From: Candidatus Krumholzibacteriota bacterium
GTDB taxonomy: Bacteria; Krumholzibacteriota; Krumholzibacteriia; Krumholzibacteriales; Krumholzibacteriaceae
Assembly: GCA_016932415.1 (NCBI GenBank)
Contig: JAFGCX010000020.1
Location: 269,288 to 333,287 of the forward strand
DNA length: 64,000 bases
Direction of reading: 5' to 3'
Shown here: piece by piece, positions 1-10,670 of the stretch
How positions within the stretch are numbered: the stretch's first letter is position 1
Layout of the letters: each line of letters starts with the position of its first letter
The notes under the pieces: model-generated
The model's input: only the letters and a program-made list of their open reading frames with translations
Databases searched by the model: none
Told to the model about the DNA's origin: nothing
Translations under genes and position numbers: made by a program

Positions 1-805
1 CGGTCAGAGGAAAACCGATCATGATCCTTCCGCCGTTACGCTCCCTGATATAATCATTATTTTCAGGCGCTTCAAGCCTTGTGAAATTATACAGGCTTGT
101 CGATAACCTTATCCTCTGATCGCCCAACCACGGGGCGAACCAGCTGATCCCCCCCCCCCGCTCCTTTCCGGAACGTTCCTCGTACTGCATCAGTATATCT
201 TCTCCGAGTCCCCGGAAATTCTTTATTCTCCACCTTATCCCGTAACTCAATCCCTTGTCGAAATCGTAATTGGCCACCGGCATCGGATATTTCATGAAGA
301 GCTTCGGCCTCTCCTCGACATGTACGATCAGCCTGCACCGCTCCGCCCCCGTCTGCTCTACTGAGATATTCACCATTGAAAAGAACCCGAGGCCTCTGAG
401 GTAGGAATCATCCCTGAAGATGACATCATTATCAAGTCTGGACCCCGTTCGGCTCGCCATCACCCTTGTTATCGTACTGGCCCTGGTATATCTGTTCCCG
501 GTCACTATGATCGTGTCTATGACGCTTCCGAGGCATGGCGAGATCTTGCTATCAAACCTCTCCCGGTTGAAAGCCGGCTCCATGCCGTGGTCCCCGGAAC
601 CGTCGAATCCCAGTTTTCTCGCGAGATTGTCAAACATGCCGGGCGATTTGGCAGCCAGTTCCTCTTCAGGATCGCCTGCCGCCCTGTTCGCCGGTTCTCC
701 GGGATCACCATGCGCGGTTATGCCGCTATAAGGAATAAAGATAGACAGGAGAATAAAAATGATGAGGAATATCTTCAATGTCAAAAGCTCAGGCTCCAGA
801 TCCAT
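1..805 (-). CDS. Omp85/BamA-TamA-like outer membrane protein, N-terminal part (runs off left edge)
   Basis: I translated this open frame by hand from the ATG at 805; 268 residues are visible and the frame stays open to the window edge. Residues about 9-28 are a hydrophobic signal or anchor. Residues about 95-167 look like one POTRA domain: a strand with VTGNRYT, a helical stretch, then a segment around LRGLGFFSMVNISVE and the strand LIVHVEERPK. From residue 170 the sequence turns into alternating aromatic strands (GIRWRIKNFRGLGEDI, then SWFAPW), as at the start of an Omp85 barrel. BamA has five POTRA domains, so a single one suggests a relative rather than BamA itself. The start lies 61 bp after the preceding gene on the same strand, so it may belong to the sigma-factor operon. 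An 11-G run inside the gene encodes R-G-G-G at residues 216-219. No strong ribosome site is seen. Confidence 0.75.
   Translation of the reverse strand, partial: MDLEPELLTLKIFLIIFILLSIFIPYSGITAHGDPGEPANRAAGDPEEELAAKSPGMFDNLARKLGFDGSGDHGMEPAFNRERFDSKISPCLGSVIDTIIVTGNRYTRASTITRVMASRTGSRLDNDVIFRDDSYLRGLGFFSMVNISVEQTGAERCRLIVHVEERPKLFMKYPMPVANYDFDKGLSYGIRWRIKNFRGLGEDILMQYEERSGKERGGGISWFAPWLGDQRIRLSTSLYNFTRLEAPENNDYIRERNGGRIMIGFPLT
149..159. repeat. 11-bp C/G homopolymer inside the Omp85 gene
   Basis: Eleven consecutive C on the plus strand, read as G on the coding strand. The tract is in frame and encodes arginine-glycine-glycine-glycine between two predicted barrel strands. Tracts of this length slip during replication and are also error-prone in sequencing, so a one-base change would truncate the protein. 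Confidence 0.9.
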
Positions 806-865
806 ATTTCCAAAGGTTCTTTACTCACCTGAAGATAATAGGGAAAAGCGCCCCTGTAAAGCGTT

Positions 866-2203
866 TCATTCCTGATCAGGTTCCGGAAGAGGCAACCGCG
901 CTCCATGCGTCAGCTGACCGGCCTTCGAAAGAATGAAGGCGCCGACTCCGGTAAAGAGAGCGATGAAGTTCAGGAACGCGCTCATGCTTTTGAGTATGAT
1001 CCTTGCCGGAAGGAAGTATGGAGCAAACCACAGCATTCCGGAAAGAATTCCCAGAAGCATCAGTCCAAACAGGCCTATGATGCCCTGTATGAAGATCGAA
1101 TCACTTTCGAGATTGAATTTACTCACGATAAAACGTCCGAGCGCAAGGGCGCTGACGAAATATCCGACGATAACAAGCGCTCCGAATGAGAGCACCAGCA
1201 GTATCGCCACGGGAATCCCTATAATGGTGATACTGAGGATCACCCCGATCAATCCTACGACCGCGCCACCAATGAATAACACGAGGAGTCCTACTCCGAG
1301 CGCTTTGAAGAACGATCCGAAAATGAATTCGGATGAACGGCGCATCCTGTCTGGCAGGAAATAAAGTATGATCAGGAGAAGAAGAGCCCCAACGAGGAAT
1401 GAGACGAATTTCGCTATCACACGGAAGATTCCTCCTCCGAAGGCGAAGAACGGGACTGAAATAGGATTATGGTGGCTCCATACCTCTATCGTCTCTCCCC
1501 TGACGTGAGCGCGCGGGTCCTCATCGAGTCTCCCCAGCACCGATACGACTTCCCCGTTGACTATCGCCGTAGGTCCGATCTTCACGTCGCCGAGCACGGA
1601 GACGACATCACCGGTGACCTTCCCGTCGATCTCTATATCTCCGAAAAGGACTACCACGTCTCCACGGACGAGCTCGTTCCTGCCGATATGGACATCATCA
1701 CCGAACCTGACCAGTTCCTTCGTCCTTACGACCTTGAAATCCCTTTCCTCGATATTAAGAAAATCGAAATCGATATATTCCGAAGGATCATCGAGATCAT
1801 CGAGGTTTATCTTTATCCCATCGATATCATCGAATACCTTCTCGAGTCCCTCTGATATCCTGGCTTTGTCGATATCAAGTATGACCTCTTCTCCGTCGCT
1901 TGAACCTATCTTGACGCCCTTGTCCGATATCGAGATCTTGAGGTTGCTCTTTTTGTCTGTCTCTGATCTCTTCTTGTCTGATTTGTATTTTTTTATCTCT
2001 ACCGGCTTATCCTTTTCCTCTTCAGCCGTTTTCTCCTTGCGCGACAGCGTGTCTTTCTCCGCCTCCTGCTGTACCGATACCTGTGCCGCCGGAGAGACCA
2101 GTGCCTTGATGACAGTTTTTGTGACACCACCGAAACTCAAAAGAGTCACCATAATAAATATCTGAATCGATTTTGCCGCGACAGTGCTAAAAAATACCAA
2201 CAT
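866..2203 (-). CDS. Membrane protein with bactofilin-like beta-repeat segment and C-terminal transmembrane region
   Basis: I chose the ATG at 2203 (445 aa) because AAGGAGAG lies just upstream of it; a longer frame begins at 2227 but has no such site. The N-terminus is one hydrophobic segment (about residues 1-27). A lysine/glutamate-rich linker follows, then a stretch with short repeats of the GDVVVLFGDIEIDGKVTGDV type that resembles the right-handed beta-helix of bactofilins (polymer-forming cytoskeletal proteins). The last 180 residues hold about four hydrophobic membrane segments. The gene overlaps the anti-sigma gene by 17 bp, so translation is probably coupled. A role in envelope structure or in sensing envelope state fits the context, but the function is not known to me. 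Confidence 0.75.
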   Translation of the reverse strand: MLVFFSTVAAKSIQIFIMVTLLSFGGVTKTVIKALVSPAAQVSVQQEAEKDTLSRKEKTAEEEKDKPVEIKKYKSDKKRSETDKKSNLKISISDKGVKIGSSDGEEVILDIDKARISEGLEKVFDDIDGIKINLDDLDDPSEYIDFDFLNIEERDFKVVRTKELVRFGDDVHIGRNELVRGDVVVLFGDIEIDGKVTGDVVSVLGDVKIGPTAIVNGEVVSVLGRLDEDPRAHVRGETIEVWSHHNPISVPFFAFGGGIFRVIAKFVSFLVGALLLLIILYFLPDRMRRSSEFIFGSFFKALGVGLLVLFIGGAVVGLIGVILSITIIGIPVAILLVLSFGALVIVGYFVSALALGRFIVSKFNLESDSIFIQGIIGLFGLMLLGILSGMLWFAPYFLPARIILKSMSAFLNFIALFTGVGAFILSKAGQLTHGARLPLPEPDQE

Positions 2204-2834
2204 GCGTCTCTCCTTTTCTCCAGGCAATCCTCGTCATCCTGATTATAAGATAGAGGCTCAGGATAGATGCTATTATCCCTATACTCAGATATACGGCCGA
2301 AATATCCCCTGCCTGCCTCTGGAATGTCTTGATGAGGAGTCTTCCGGCCACACGGTATTTCTCAAGAGAATTGATAAATTGCATTAGGATCGCGGGGTCC
2401 TCGATAGTCCGCCTGAGCATATATATGCCGGATGCCCCGATACCGAGCATTCTCTGGGTCAATACTACGAAAGAGGTGAGTATCGGCGTGTAGACAGCCA
2501 CGAAAAGCCCGAAAACAGCTGAAGTCATCACGCCCGCGCGCAGAGGCGCCGGCAGAAGATCCCACCTGCCCCTGACCGAGATCCACGCTTTCTTAAGAGG
2601 GCTGACCCTGTAACGCGCGACATTGACGTGAGCCATGATCTTCATATTGAATTCAGGTGATGGTTCAAATATCTCCATCGCGCCGAGTGCGTTGAACACC
2701 TTTGAATATTCCCTGTCTATCGCGTGGCACGCCCGGCACTCACTGGTATGATTCTCATACTCCGCCATCCCGGCCAGGTCGAGTTCGCCATCGTAATATT
2801 TCTGAACGAGCATTTTAAAAAGATGGCAGTTCAT
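2187..2834 (-). CDS. Zinc-finger anti-sigma factor-like membrane protein
   Basis: The 215-aa protein carries an N-terminal HxxxCxxC motif (H29, C33, C36), the signature of the ZAS zinc-binding anti-sigma domain that sequesters ECF sigma factors. Two hydrophobic stretches follow, at about residues 97-120 and 180-200, so the domain would be tethered to the inner membrane. It lies two genes downstream of an ECF sigma factor in the same operon, 6 bp after the DUF4097 gene, which supports this role. The region beyond the zinc finger has no match I recognise. A GGGGAGTA ribosome site precedes the ATG. Confidence 0.8.
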   Translation of the reverse strand: MNCHLFKMLVQKYYDGELDLAGMAEYENHTSECRACHAIDREYSKVFNALGAMEIFEPSPEFNMKIMAHVNVARYRVSPLKKAWISVRGRWDLLPAPLRAGVMTSAVFGLFVAVYTPILTSFVVLTQRMLGIGASGIYMLRRTIEDPAILMQFINSLEKYRVAGRLLIKTFQRQAGDISAVYLSIGIIASILSLYLIIRMTRIAWRKGETHVGIF

Positions 2835-2840
2835 CTGATC

Positions 2841-3947
2841 TTACTCCCCTGGTTCCTCTATCGTAATATCTCCACTCGCTGATTCAAGAAAAACCTTTCC
2901 CTTTCCTCCACGCACAATACCATAGATACTGTTTCTGGCTACTTTTTTCAGGTCGATAGGAAGATCGACATTTATCGTCCCCGATGTAGTCCCTACCTTC
3001 AGGACATACCCACCTTCCATCGCTTCAAGGAATCTCAATGTTATCTGGCCGCTCGACGCAGTTATCTTGTAATTATTATCACCTTCGGGCAGAGCCCTTA
3101 TAAGGATATTACCGCTGGCGGTCGAGGCATCCACAGCCCCTCTCACGTCTATAAAATCAGCTTCCGCGTTCACTCCCCTGTACTCCACCGCGCCGACGCC
3201 TTCGACAATGACCTCGCCATATCCGATGCTCACTCCGAGGTCTCCTCCTGTCTGAAGAAGCTCCAACTTGCCTGTAGTGACATCGCATTTTACATTTCCG
3301 CCGATGTTCTTCCCCGCTATTTTTCCGCTTGTCACTTTAAGGACAGCATCTCCCGCGACCTTGACAGCCTTGATCTGTCCGCTGGTCACGTTGACCTCGG
3401 CATCTCCCCCGATCTCCCTTATATTCGCCTCGCCGCTCGATACCGATACTTCCACGCTTGAGCGTATATCCACTATCGTTATAGCGCCGCTCGCGGTAGT
3501 CGCGGCGACCTCAAAATCTTCCGGTACGAGGATGGTCAGTTCCATCATCATGTTCGGATGCTTGTCGACTACCATCGACAGGAGGCTTCGCTTGACTTTA
3601 TATTTCTTCGGATAAAGCGTCTCTATCTTTATTATATCTCCGGGTCTGGATACCTCGATCTCCATCAGGGAAGCGATCTTCTTCGCCTCCTCGAGATCAT
3701 CGGAGTGGACCCTCTTTATGACCTTGAGAAAGATGCTTTCGCGCCCTTTCTCCCCCGTCACGGAAATACTGCCGTTTACTCCTTCTATGACGATCGTCCG
3801 GGCCTCTCCCGGCTTGATCTCTTTCTCTACAGTCTCGGAATGGGTCACTTCGGCCGATGCCGGAACGGTCTGGATAAAGATGCAGCCCAACGCCAGGATC
3901 GAACAGGCTGCCTGGATCCTGCTGATACGACTCTTTGCTCTTCTCAT
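2841..3947 (-). CDS. DUF4097-family exported beta-repeat protein (putative adhesin)
   Basis: The 368-aa protein starts with an arginine/lysine-rich n-region and a hydrophobic signal sequence (about residues 1-32). The rest is made of short repeated strands with recurring glycine/serine turns, such as VEVSVSSGEANIREIGGDAEV, VTSGQIKAVKVAGDAVL and ASGNILIRALPEG. This is the pattern of DUF4097/DUF4098 proteins, which fold as beta-solenoids and often sit beside ECF sigma/anti-sigma pairs. The start is well supported: AAGGAGG lies 6 bases upstream and the ATG overlaps the sigma gene's stop by 4 bp. It is probably periplasmic or surface-exposed; the adhesin label is only a family name. Confidence 0.85.
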   Translation of the reverse strand: MRRAKSRISRIQAACSILALGCIFIQTVPASAEVTHSETVEKEIKPGEARTIVIEGVNGSISVTGEKGRESIFLKVIKRVHSDDLEEAKKIASLMEIEVSRPGDIIKIETLYPKKYKVKRSLLSMVVDKHPNMMMELTILVPEDFEVAATTASGAITIVDIRSSVEVSVSSGEANIREIGGDAEVNVTSGQIKAVKVAGDAVLKVTSGKIAGKNIGGNVKCDVTTGKLELLQTGGDLGVSIGYGEVIVEGVGAVEYRGVNAEADFIDVRGAVDASTASGNILIRALPEGDNNYKITASSGQITLRFLEAMEGGYVLKVGTTSGTINVDLPIDLKKVARNSIYGIVRGGKGKVFLESASGDITIEEPGE

Positions 3948-4549
3948 GACAGACCTCCTTCCGTCGAACCCGCGTCATCGACAAGTCCCTTTTTGATAAA
4001 AACGCTTTTTATCAGGTTCCTTGCCCTGTGTATCCTCGCCTTTACCGTTCCGAGCGGTATACCGAGGTTGTCTGATATCTCTTCATATGAAAGCTGCTCC
4101 TGATGACGCAGGATGACGATGATCCTGTAGTGATCGGGAAGCTCCGCTATCGCCTGATTCAACACTTCCATCATCTCCCTGTTCTCAAGTTCCCGGTCTG
4201 GATTGACTGTCTCGGCCGGCAGCTGACGCGACATCTCGCCATCTGAACCGGAAACAGGCTCGTCAAGAGAATATACGCCGCTTTTCCTCCGGCGTATGAA
4301 ATCGATACAAAGATTCGACGTAATCCTGTATAACCAGCTTGAAAACGGATATGAAGGATTATATCTGTCAAGAACGTTGAATGTCCTGATAAAGACATCC
4401 TGCGCCAGGTCCTCGGCGTCCGAATGATTCTTGACCATCCGGAAGCAGATGCTGTAGACGGGATTCCTGTATTTCGTGAGAAGTTCTTCAAAAGCCTTCT
4501 CATCCCCTTTCAGACAACGTTCGACCAGAATTGCATCTTCACGTTTCAA
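3944..4549 (-). CDS. ECF RNA polymerase sigma factor (RpoE-like)
   Basis: The 201-aa protein has the two ECF domains: sigma-2 (residues about 10-90, with the conserved DAEDLAQDVFIRTF helix) and sigma-4 (about 130-185, with a helix-turn-helix reading YEEISDNLGIPLGTVKARIHRAR). It would direct RNA polymerase to a small envelope-related regulon. The start is TTG with AAGGTG seven bases upstream. It heads an operon of DUF4097 protein, anti-sigma factor and membrane protein. Upstream of the start a GAAAC, about 16 bases, CGTAA arrangement on the coding strand resembles an ECF-type promoter and may mean autoregulation, but this is weak. Confidence 0.9.
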   Translation of the reverse strand: MKREDAILVERCLKGDEKAFEELLTKYRNPVYSICFRMVKNHSDAEDLAQDVFIRTFNVLDRYNPSYPFSSWLYRITSNLCIDFIRRRKSGVYSLDEPVSGSDGEMSRQLPAETVNPDRELENREMMEVLNQAIAELPDHYRIIVILRHQEQLSYEEISDNLGIPLGTVKARIHRARNLIKSVFIKKGLVDDAGSTEGGLS

Positions 4550-4826
4550 ACGTACACACCTTGATTACGTGACAGTATTAAGAATGTTTCGTCCTAATAA
4601 ATCTTTTTTATACATTATCTTCCGCAAGCAGCAAAAAAGATAGCAGGATAATTTAGATGTGGGAAGCCGAATCTTATAACCTGTTGCAGATAATCTGATT
4701 CTACCTGTCGGTGGCAAGTCAGAGGATCATTGATAAGATACCGTCGCACTCTACATCAATGCACGATCATTCGACCTGAATACCTGTTTTGTTTAAAACA
4801 AGGACCAGTTCCAAACAAAACCCAAA

Positions 4827-7800
4827 TCATTTTAACAGTACCATTTTTCTCGTTCTGGAATATTCTTTGGTTTCAAGTTTATAAAGATATACTCCGCTCG
4901 ATACTTCCCGATCCCTGTCATTGGTTCCATCCCATCTGATATTCCTGTAATACCCTTCCGGTAAGACTTCATCTACAAGTGTTTTTATCAACTGCCCCGC
5001 GATATTATAAATTTTCAACTTTACGTGCATCTTTTTAGAGATAGAGAACTCTATGGCTGTTACCGGATTAAACGGGTTAGGATAATTCTGGAATAGATGT
5101 GTTCCCACAGATATCATCTCTTCATCACCTGTCGGCTCACTTATCGAACCATTGAACCAATCCAGTATTTTTTGCAGGTGTTTGACTCGTGCTGGCGGTT
5201 CTTGAAGATTGTCGTCTCTTATCGAATGAAAACTGAATCCATCAAGAACGACCCTGGCAGTGTATCCCGCTCCGTTCTCAGCGGTTTCCTGCGCGACTCC
5301 AGCAAAGCCACTCTCGCCGTTATAGTCCGGATATTGCATTACATTAGTCGATGTTTCCCATCCGGAACTCTCAACCACATCGAATGATTTGATTTCAGGG
5401 CAACCACCGTTAATGTAGAAACTGGTGCCTTCAAATAATCCGATGCCGGTTAACAGCGGGTTCATGATCCCACCGCTGTAAATCCCCCCTGTAAAAAAAT
5501 AGTAACTGGAAAAATCCGTTCGGTACTGAATGAATACAGAAAGAGGATATCTGTACAGGTCATATATTTCGGTTGCCAGACCGTCTCCCGTCAGATAGAG
5601 ACCGACATCCTGCGTGGAACGATCGAGAAATTCATATAACAATCGGGCATCATCGGCAGTCGTCGGTTTTGCCTTGTATCCGATCGTGCTTTCCGCCAGA
5701 TCCCCCGAACTCCATATTATGATCCTGTACGTTCCCAATAACTGATCTATTGTCGCCCTCGATGCCAGCGTATTTCCCGCAATCGCCGTGGGATCCAGCA
5801 CATCGAAACGATCAGGTGTCACGTCTAAAAATTCAAACGCTGTCTCGAAGTATATCTGTCCGCCCCTGTTGTCGAATCTGTTTACGTAAAGGATATCCGA
5901 ATTTCCAGTCGGAAATATTGTCGCTTCACACGGCATTTCTCTCACCAGGGATTCCTCGCTGGTAACTCCAATGTCCTGACTCCAGTAAGTAGTTATCCCG
6001 TTCGCGTCCCTGGCGGAGAAATAATATGAAACGGTGTCTCCGGGTATATAGAGGTCGTCGTTGAGATCAATGCAAAATTGGCCCTGTTTTGGGACTCCTG
6101 AAACATATACCGAATCGAAGCGCAGGATAGTCCATCCTTCCTCCTGTCGAATAAATGGCCATCTCAGAGGGTCGCCGGATATCGATGCTCCCGACCGTTC
6201 CCCTATATCCCTGACATGAGCATAGACAGCAGGACCTCCCGAGTCATCGTGATCGAGACCTACATTGCATTCTCCGACGAATACTACTGCCGAATCCCCT
6301 GGTACATTGGCAGGCCTGGCAATATCCTCGATATCCATCGCAATATCTATCCGTGCTGTTCCTGTTATTGTGCCATCAGCAGGAAAATTATCCTGAAAGA
6401 GACAGATCTCGTTCACGAACCATGCGGGACCCTGCGCGTCATACCTTTTTATCGATACATTATCAAACCATGGAGAAGGTTCGTGTCGGGATCCACTGCC
6501 CAATATATCTCTGAGCTGATAATATTTATCCACAACGCCGATGGCGACCTGGATAGAATCGGCCCCGGGTTCGATAAGATGTCCTATAGGCTGATTGATA
6601 GTCACATATCTGTTACCGTTACCGTTGCTGTTGATGTAGTAATATAATTTATCGGAATTTTTCCATTCCCCTTCAACCCCATTCTTGATCGATCTGACCA
6701 GCCAGTAGTGAAATACAAGATTGTCGAGAGGCAGGTCCTCATATGCATCGTACTGAAGCAATACGGTCGACGCGGAAGCTGGAACGGATCCTCCTGGATT
6801 CATCGCCATGACTGGAGATACGAGAGTATTATCAAACGCGTACCCACTGCTTTCATCTGCGAAAGGTATCTCAAACAGGGCAGGATATCTTGGTGATGGA
6901 TAAGTGGATCCGGTGAAAAAATTCACCACAGTCCCATAGTTGTCATGGCATGGATCGAGGTCTATCATGTTACTTGAAAGTCCCTCGAAAGAACCCAAAG
7001 GCGACGCCCCGTCCAAATACCATCCGCTCCAGTCCATTGTTTCGAAATCAAAGTAGCCGAGGAGCCAGTTCGATTTTCCAAGCAACCAGAGATCGGGATC
7101 CGGACAATCCGTTTCTCTTGTGAATGAAGTGATCCCCGCGTCCATAGGCTTCAGTACGGGACCGGTGACAAACCCCACACCAAGCTGTCTCGCCTCATCA
7201 AAAATGGTTGAACTCATTGCGAAATAGGAGCCGTCATACTTGACATCAAAAATATCGGGAAGTTCAAAAGAGAATCCATCGAGACTGTCTCCCGGCAATA
7301 CCGGGTCCGTGTCAGTGGTCCAGAGAATGCCGTTCCATTCGGGAACACCGGTATCTATGTCATCGTCATCTGCGGGATTCAAATAAGGCGGCATTGTTGC
7401 CAGGCCTGGTGTCGAAGCGGGTATCCAGGGCTGCGGCGTCCAGCCTGCTGGACTCTGTATGTTTAGGTCCTCATAGTCGAAAGGAACATCGATTGAGATC
7501 CCGACAGCTCCCACCTGTTCAGGAGGAATACCTGGAAGCGTATTATTCTTGACCTTATAAAAATATCCCATTTTGGGAGGGTCCTCTACGACCCTTTCTG
7601 TTTCTCCAATCGTAACCAGGCCACAATTGTCCTTATCGAAAGGGCAGATCGTGGTAAAACGCTCCATTTCGATATAATCGCATCCGTCTGGCGGTATCCC
7701 CGTTTCCGGATAGTCTGTTATGCGAAGCCTGTCGTTGTTCAGCGCAGGGTTTTTTATTGTGCATATACCGTAATTGTCAGTATGTACGAGGTTGATATTA

Positions 7801-8468
7801 TCCTGAGGCTGACCAGTGCTGTTATGCCATCCGTTTGTTGTGACCGCCTTTGTAGGAGGGTTATCGGTATCCCAACCGGCGGCTGTCTGGCAATGAGCCC
7901 AGAAATGCCTTTTGTCACCAGTTCCGACCTGGAACCAATGCCCATCGGCTGAATCGGGGTGGTGCGCTTTGAACCCGGGAAGCACATTCTGACAACGGGA
8001 AAGTTCCTGTATATATAAACTGTAAGTGGCTTTCTCCTCAAAAAGATCATTGAAATACTCATTTACACCAAGACCATTCTTATGCCTGTATACATGATGT
8101 TTTCCCCTTGATTTGATAAATTCGGCTATCCCCCTGTTACCACCCAGACCCTTGTCCCCTCCATCGTCTTTTGACCTGATATAACTGAAAAGGGTGTTTA
8201 TGACTGTTTGACTGTCGTCCTGCCATTTACCAGGATCTCCCTCTGTGTGCGGAAAGAGTCCGGAAAATCCGTTATGATCCCAATACCAGAGACAATTGGC
8301 AACGGCAACCTCGGTACAGTTTCCTATGCCGGGCTTTTGCCAGAAATCAGGGACTCCTCCAGGAGATGTCGAATTCTTGTACTGTATATCGGCATATGCA
8401 TAACCGCCTGACACAATAACAATGCATGCGACACAGGCAAGCGAAAGCTTTCTCATCATTACCCCCAT
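4827..8468 (-). CDS. Large secreted protein with papain/C39-like N-terminal region and FlgD/Por-type C-terminal sorting domain
   Basis: The 1213-aa protein has an N-terminal signal peptide ending near AYA-D. Residues about 30-210 carry a Cys in NCTEVAVANCLWYWD and later His residues (DGHWFQVG, HFWAH), a layout that recalls C39-like cysteine peptidase folds; I cannot place the catalytic residues firmly. The middle is long, beta-rich and aspartate/glycine-rich. The last 90 residues are a clear FlgD-Ig/T9SS type A-like domain: NYPNPFNPVTAIEFSI, then VYLYKLET and a terminal KMVLLK. Such tails direct export or surface attachment in FCB-group bacteria. Several close starts are possible (8468, 8459, 8456); a G-rich stretch precedes the later ones. 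Confidence 0.8.
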   Translation of the reverse strand: MGVMMRKLSLACVACIVIVSGGYAYADIQYKNSTSPGGVPDFWQKPGIGNCTEVAVANCLWYWDHNGFSGLFPHTEGDPGKWQDDSQTVINTLFSYIRSKDDGGDKGLGGNRGIAEFIKSRGKHHVYRHKNGLGVNEYFNDLFEEKATYSLYIQELSRCQNVLPGFKAHHPDSADGHWFQVGTGDKRHFWAHCQTAAGWDTDNPPTKAVTTNGWHNSTGQPQDNINLVHTDNYGICTIKNPALNNDRLRITDYPETGIPPDGCDYIEMERFTTICPFDKDNCGLVTIGETERVVEDPPKMGYFYKVKNNTLPGIPPEQVGAVGISIDVPFDYEDLNIQSPAGWTPQPWIPASTPGLATMPPYLNPADDDDIDTGVPEWNGILWTTDTDPVLPGDSLDGFSFELPDIFDVKYDGSYFAMSSTIFDEARQLGVGFVTGPVLKPMDAGITSFTRETDCPDPDLWLLGKSNWLLGYFDFETMDWSGWYLDGASPLGSFEGLSSNMIDLDPCHDNYGTVVNFFTGSTYPSPRYPALFEIPFADESSGYAFDNTLVSPVMAMNPGGSVPASASTVLLQYDAYEDLPLDNLVFHYWLVRSIKNGVEGEWKNSDKLYYYINSNGNGNRYVTINQPIGHLIEPGADSIQVAIGVVDKYYQLRDILGSGSRHEPSPWFDNVSIKRYDAQGPAWFVNEICLFQDNFPADGTITGTARIDIAMDIEDIARPANVPGDSAVVFVGECNVGLDHDDSGGPAVYAHVRDIGERSGASISGDPLRWPFIRQEEGWTILRFDSVYVSGVPKQGQFCIDLNDDLYIPGDTVSYYFSARDANGITTYWSQDIGVTSEESLVREMPCEATIFPTGNSDILYVNRFDNRGGQIYFETAFEFLDVTPDRFDVLDPTAIAGNTLASRATIDQLLGTYRIIIWSSGDLAESTIGYKAKPTTADDARLLYEFLDRSTQDVGLYLTGDGLATEIYDLYRYPLSVFIQYRTDFSSYYFFTGGIYSGGIMNPLLTGIGLFEGTSFYINGGCPEIKSFDVVESSGWETSTNVMQYPDYNGESGFAGVAQETAENGAGYTARVVLDGFSFHSIRDDNLQEPPARVKHLQKILDWFNGSISEPTGDEEMISVGTHLFQNYPNPFNPVTAIEFSISKKMHVKLKIYNIAGQLIKTLVDEVLPEGYYRNIRWDGTNDRDREVSSGVYLYKLETKEYSRTRKMVLLK

Positions 8469-8623
8469 CAGCAGCCTGAATTATCATATATAATATAATT
8501 GCTTAAAAATACCCCCTATAAGAACCTCATTATATTTCCATTTTGACTGGAATTCAAGGAAATTTCATTTGATATCCATGTTCATCTCCTGGAGACAGAG
8601 GAATTTTCATACAGTAATTCTTC

Positions 8624-10006
<1,383 letters not shown>

Positions 10007-10032
10007 AGATCGACTGATCAACTGGAGGAATC

Positions 10033-10434
10033 ATGAAATCTCTCTGGGGACAGAACAATCAGTATCTCAGGGTCAAACGGAACAACCTGGAAATCAGCCC
10101 GAAATTCACGAAGATGGTACTGGCGAGCATATTCATACTTATCGCCGCGATCTTTCTGGCCAGCGACGTCGGCCTCTGGAACCTATGGCAGGCCCAGAAA
10201 GAGATGGATGAGCTGGAAAGCGAGATCGAGATACTGAGGGCGCAGACACAGTACCTCAGAACGACAATCGAGGAATTGAAGACCAATCCTTTCATGATCG
10301 AGAAAGTCGCCAGAGAACGTTACGGTTATCTCAGGCCGGGTGACAGGGTCTACCGGATAATCCCCCTCCCTGCCGATCAAGAAAACTATCCAATATCAAC
10401 AACTTCTCTTGACATCAAGGGGGCAAGTCAATAA
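10033..10434 (+). CDS. FtsB/DivIC-family septum formation initiator
   Basis: The 133-aa protein has a short cytoplasmic N-terminus, one transmembrane helix (about residues 28-48) and a coiled coil rich in leucine and glutamate (about 52-85), followed by the conserved region FMIEKVARERYGYLRPGD that marks the FtsB/DivIC family. It is a bitopic part of the divisome that bridges FtsL and FtsQ. GGAGG six bases upstream supports the start. The gene follows enolase by 26 bp, the same order as eno-ftsB in many Gram-negative bacteria, which supports the call. It is slightly longer than E. coli FtsB at both ends. Confidence 0.92.
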   Translation: MKSLWGQNNQYLRVKRNNLEISPKFTKMVLASIFILIAAIFLASDVGLWNLWQAQKEMDELESEIEILRAQTQYLRTTIEELKTNPFMIEKVARERYGYLRPGDRVYRIIPLPADQENYPISTTSLDIKGASQ

Positions 10435-10452
10435 TATTGGATGAGAAAATGA

Positions 10453-10529
<77 letters not shown>

Positions 10530-10543
10530 ATATAGAAAGATGA

Positions 10544-10586
10544 ATTCCCGGCTTCCCTGATCGATGGAGCCGGGAATCGTCTTTTA
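10544..10586 (+). terminator. Rho-independent terminator after the tRNA
   Basis: A perfect 10-bp stem (ATTCCCGGCT / AGCCGGGAAT) with a 14-base loop is followed by CGTCTTTT. It closes the eno-ftsB-tRNA unit and lies between this unit and the convergent gene at 10671. Confidence 0.8.
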
Positions 10587-10670
10587 CAGGGCCTGAAACT
10601 CAGACTCTTGAAAAAACCCCTCGGCCTGCCGGTCCTTGATCACTGTACAAAAGCGCCTGCCTGACGTCAT

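Noticed and set aside
420-832. Plus-strand ORFs of 103 and 81 codons opposite the Omp85 gene
   Set aside because: They lie opposite a continuous minus-strand coding frame with a recognisable POTRA domain, and they have no family match or ribosome site.
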